From Desulfobacterales bacterium (GTDB taxonomy: Bacteria; Desulfobacterota; Desulfobacteria; Desulfobacterales; ETH-SRB1): a stretch of 6,016 bases of DNA. The DNA lies in NCBI GenBank assembly GCA_030669465.1, contig DAOVDN010000082.1, positions 1 to 6,016 on the forward strand, written 5' to 3'. Below are positions 3,868 to 6,016 of this stretch, piece after piece. The notes under the pieces are model-generated. The model searched no databases. It saw nothing but the letters and a program-made list of their open reading frames with translations, and was not told the DNA's origin. Position 1 is the first letter of the stretch, and each line of letters opens with the position of its first letter. A program made the position numbers and the translations under genes.

Positions 3868-6016
3868 TTAGCCGTGAAGCAAAATTCCCGAAGGAAGGGT
3901 CTCGCCGAAAATGGCGCTTTCTTCCTGTTTTGCCATCGGGATCACATCTTTTAAGAATTTTATATTGGGAATGAAGAACTCATATTGAGACATCCAGTCA
4001 ATAGTGCGGTCAATTGTGGAAGAATCAAGATCTCTCATGCGGTCTCCGGTTTTGCGTGCAAGTTGTGCAAGGGCATTCCCTACAGGTTTAGGGTCATGCC
4101 AGGTCTGGGATAGAATGGTTTTGATCCAGGAAGAAATTTCATCCGGAGGTATTACTCTGTCAACAGGACCATAAAGAAGCTCTCTGGCGCCGATACGTGA
4201 AAGGGACCAGAAGTGCTGTGGCTTGCATCTTTTCGGCTCTATCTGAGAAAGAAGCAGACGCCCCCACTTAATCTTATCCTTGACCAGAAGCCTTTCCATG
4301 TTTGCAACCGCCATCCAGATTTCAAGGCCTTCCTGGAACGACAGCCTGGTCTTCGCTCTCTTCTTAGGCATGATAACAGGTGTAAGCTCTTGAATAAACT
4401 GCCTTTGCTGTCCAGGCTTCAGACCTCCCGCAACCCTTCTCCACATGATCCACCATTCAGAACGAACTTGTGCATTCTTTGTATGGGTCGGACCCTCTTT
4501 ATAAATTTTCCATAAATTTTTTATCCGGTGCTCATCAAAACCATCTCCAAATCCTGGCCTCATGCAGAATCCTGTGAGATTCAGCCATCTACTTTCATAT
4601 TCAGGCGCAAGATTTCGAGCATTTATAAGTTTTAACATCTCATCTGCTATGCTCCGAATAAATCGAAGCGGCCATTTATCCCTGGAACTTTCAACACCGG
4701 CTCTTCTTAAAATATCTGCAATATCTTTACCCAGGGCTTCAAGAGATCTCCTGTCACTCACGTCCGAGAATACATTGCGGACTTTTGAGCAGACATTTTC
4801 CACAATCGATTCTTCAAAAACTTCTTCATCCGAAACATCGATTATTGCTGTTGCATCACGCAATTGAAACTGAAGCCGCCAGCGATGGTTACTCACAAGA
4901 GAACGACACCAAAGAGCAAGAGTGCCCATCTCAGTATAATCAGCCTCAATATGAACAGGGATCCTTGCCTTAATACCCTTTTTCCCAAACTGGATAACCG
5001 TTTGTATCGGCGGAAGAGATGTCAAAGAATCATCTATCTTAACAAGATCGCCACACCTGTCCCCTGAACGAAAGCTGGAACTGTAAATATCAAAACTAAC
5101 CGGCTGGTTTGCCAGAACTTCAAACTTTTTATCTTTTAATTCGATACTTGTCCCCTCTTCCAGGCCCCGCTCCACAATGCATATGGCATGTCTTTTGTCT
5201 TTTTCTTCTGCCCCTGCAACACCAAGGTAAAAGGAACGAGCGCTTCCGCTTCCGACCCGCACCCCCTGTCCGATCTTAACAAGACCGTAATATGAAGCCC
5301 CAAGTGCAACAGCCAGATCAAGATCAGAATTTTCAAGCACTCTCGGAAGACCTGTATCCTCCTCATTAAACCAGTGGCGTATGCCTGCTCTTATCCTTTC
5401 CTGGACAAGTTGGGGTTTCAATGAACCGCCATTAAAAAGAATCAGATCAGGCGCATAATTATCTTTATTTAATATTTTTGCCACATCCTCTTTATGCTCT
5501 TCCAGGAACCAGCCAAGATGGCTGGTTATAGATGATTCCTGTTCATAGGCAAGCCCAAATTCGGTTATCTCTTTTTGGACGTCTTTTTTCTTTGCAACTT
5601 TCGGATCTGCAAGCGGGAAAAAGCCTTCCAATACGGTTTCTTCCACATCTTTACGTTCCAGAGAAGCTGAAATCGTTCCTGCAATAAGCCTGCTTCCTTC
5701 TCCGATCAAGGTTATCTTTTTTGACTCTAATCCTCCGTTTAATATGACCTCCTTTGCCTGCCTGCACTGATGACAGAGAGTCTTCCATCTGTCTTTGCTT
5801 AAGGAAAGTTTTTTCTTACCAAAACGCATCTCTATATGTCTTGCCAGGGCAAGATCTATATTGTCTCCACCAAGAATAAGGTGATCTCCAACAGCAATTC
5901 TTTCAAATCTGGGGGCTCCATCCACCTCTTTCAAGGTGATCAAAGTAAAATCGCAAGTCCCTCCGCCGACATCACAAACAAGAATGAGTTCGTTTGGTTT
6001 TACAAATTTTTTCCAG
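3868..6016 (-). CDS. Hsp70-family (DnaK-like) ATPase with DUF3731-like C-terminal region, 5' end missing
   Basis: The frame is open from the right window edge to TAA (3870-3868), giving 715 visible residues. The TTG at 5943 is internal, since the residues before it already contain the phosphate-2 motif DVGGGTCDF (visible 15-23). Further actin-like ATPase features are LGGDNID (48-54) and the adenosine-motif-like ILFNGGSL (192-199). A CHQC pair is at 81-84. After a beta-rich middle part, the region about 425-640 contains RWLNLTGFCMRPGFG and SEWWIMWRRVAGGL, which I recognise as DUF3731. DnaK's usual lid and EEVD-like tail are not seen. About 150-200 N-terminal residues with the phosphate-1 motif are probably missing. 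It is likely a cytoplasmic chaperone-like ATPase with unknown clients. In other bacteria such genes sit with a second Hsp70-like gene and a DUF2760 gene, which would lie to the right here. Confidence 0.9.
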   Translation of the reverse strand, partial: WKKFVKPNELILVCDVGGGTCDFTLITLKEVDGAPRFERIAVGDHLILGGDNIDLALARHIEMRFGKKKLSLSKDRWKTLCHQCRQAKEVILNGGLESKKITLIGEGSRLIAGTISASLERKDVEETVLEGFFPLADPKVAKKKDVQKEITEFGLAYEQESSITSHLGWFLEEHKEDVAKILNKDNYAPDLILFNGGSLKPQLVQERIRAGIRHWFNEEDTGLPRVLENSDLDLAVALGASYYGLVKIGQGVRVGSGSARSFYLGVAGAEEKDKRHAICIVERGLEEGTSIELKDKKFEVLANQPVSFDIYSSSFRSGDRCGDLVKIDDSLTSLPPIQTVIQFGKKGIKARIPVHIEADYTEMGTLALWCRSLVSNHRWRLQFQLRDATAIIDVSDEEVFEESIVENVCSKVRNVFSDVSDRRSLEALGKDIADILRRAGVESSRDKWPLRFIRSIADEMLKLINARNLAPEYESRWLNLTGFCMRPGFGDGFDEHRIKNLWKIYKEGPTHTKNAQVRSEWWIMWRRVAGGLKPGQQRQFIQELTPVIMPKKRAKTRLSFQEGLEIWMAVANMERLLVKDKIKWGRLLLSQIEPKRCKPQHFWSLSRIGARELLYGPVDRVIPPDEISSWIKTILSQTWHDPKPVGNALAQLARKTGDRMRDLDSSTIDRTIDWMSQYEFFIPNIKFLKDVIPMAKQEESAIFGETLPSGILLHG

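Noticed and set aside
3819..3868. GCAAAAA/TTTTTGC dyad and AGGG/CCCT pairs between tRNA-Arg and the Hsp70-like gene
   Set aside because: The stems are AT-rich or only four pairs, with long loops and no GC stem followed by T-run; a bidirectional terminator is possible but not supported.
4213..5067. Several + strand ORFs of 60-100 codons opposite the Hsp70-like gene
   Set aside because: Shadows of the real - strand gene; no family features or ribosome sites.
5507..5527. Perfect 8-bp inverted repeat AACCAGCC/GGCTGGTT
   Set aside because: It lies inside the Hsp70-like coding sequence at a SHLGWFL stretch that fits the protein; most likely a codon coincidence.

Overview
The window looks like ordinary chromosome of a moderately AT-rich Gram-negative anaerobe. 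The best guess is a member of Desulfobacterota (former Deltaproteobacteria), possibly near the Desulfobacterales. That guess rests on three things: the order M50 site-2 protease, trpS, scpA, scpB; a TrpS of the iron-sulfur type; and a large Hsp70-like protein with a C-terminal DUF3731-like region. It is inferred from remembered gene order and family resemblance, not from a database search.

Layout on the + strand: the 3' part of a membrane M50 protease gene (1-552); a 338-base gap holding a 28-unit heptamer array, a strong inverted repeat and short octamer repeats; trpS (891-1883); scpA (1880-2641), overlapping trpS by four bases; a 375-base gap with a probable decayed four-helix-bundle (S23/IVS-type) gene and two more short heptamer arrays; and scpB (3017-3559). 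A near-consensus sigma70 promoter then drives tRNA-Val(CAC) and tRNA-Arg(CCT), both with encoded CCA. On the - strand, the 3' part of an Hsp70-family gene fills 3868-6016 and converges on the tRNAs. Its 5' end lies beyond the right edge.

ScpA and ScpB act together as the non-SMC subunits of the bacterial SMC condensin. TrpS charges tRNA-Trp, and the two tRNAs serve translation, so the left part is a housekeeping block. Its gaps have been invaded by heptameric tandem repeats. Read on the - strand, these are variants of one 7-base theme (AGCAACC, AGCAACG, AGCTCAA or CAAAGCT phase, AGCATCC, AGTATCC).

Nothing here clearly forms a new defence or metabolic system. The points most worth a second look are the multi-locus heptamer repeat family, the repeat expansion inside the reading frame of the decayed gene between scpA and scpB, the four-cysteine motif of TrpS, and the inverted repeat that brackets the tRNA promoter.
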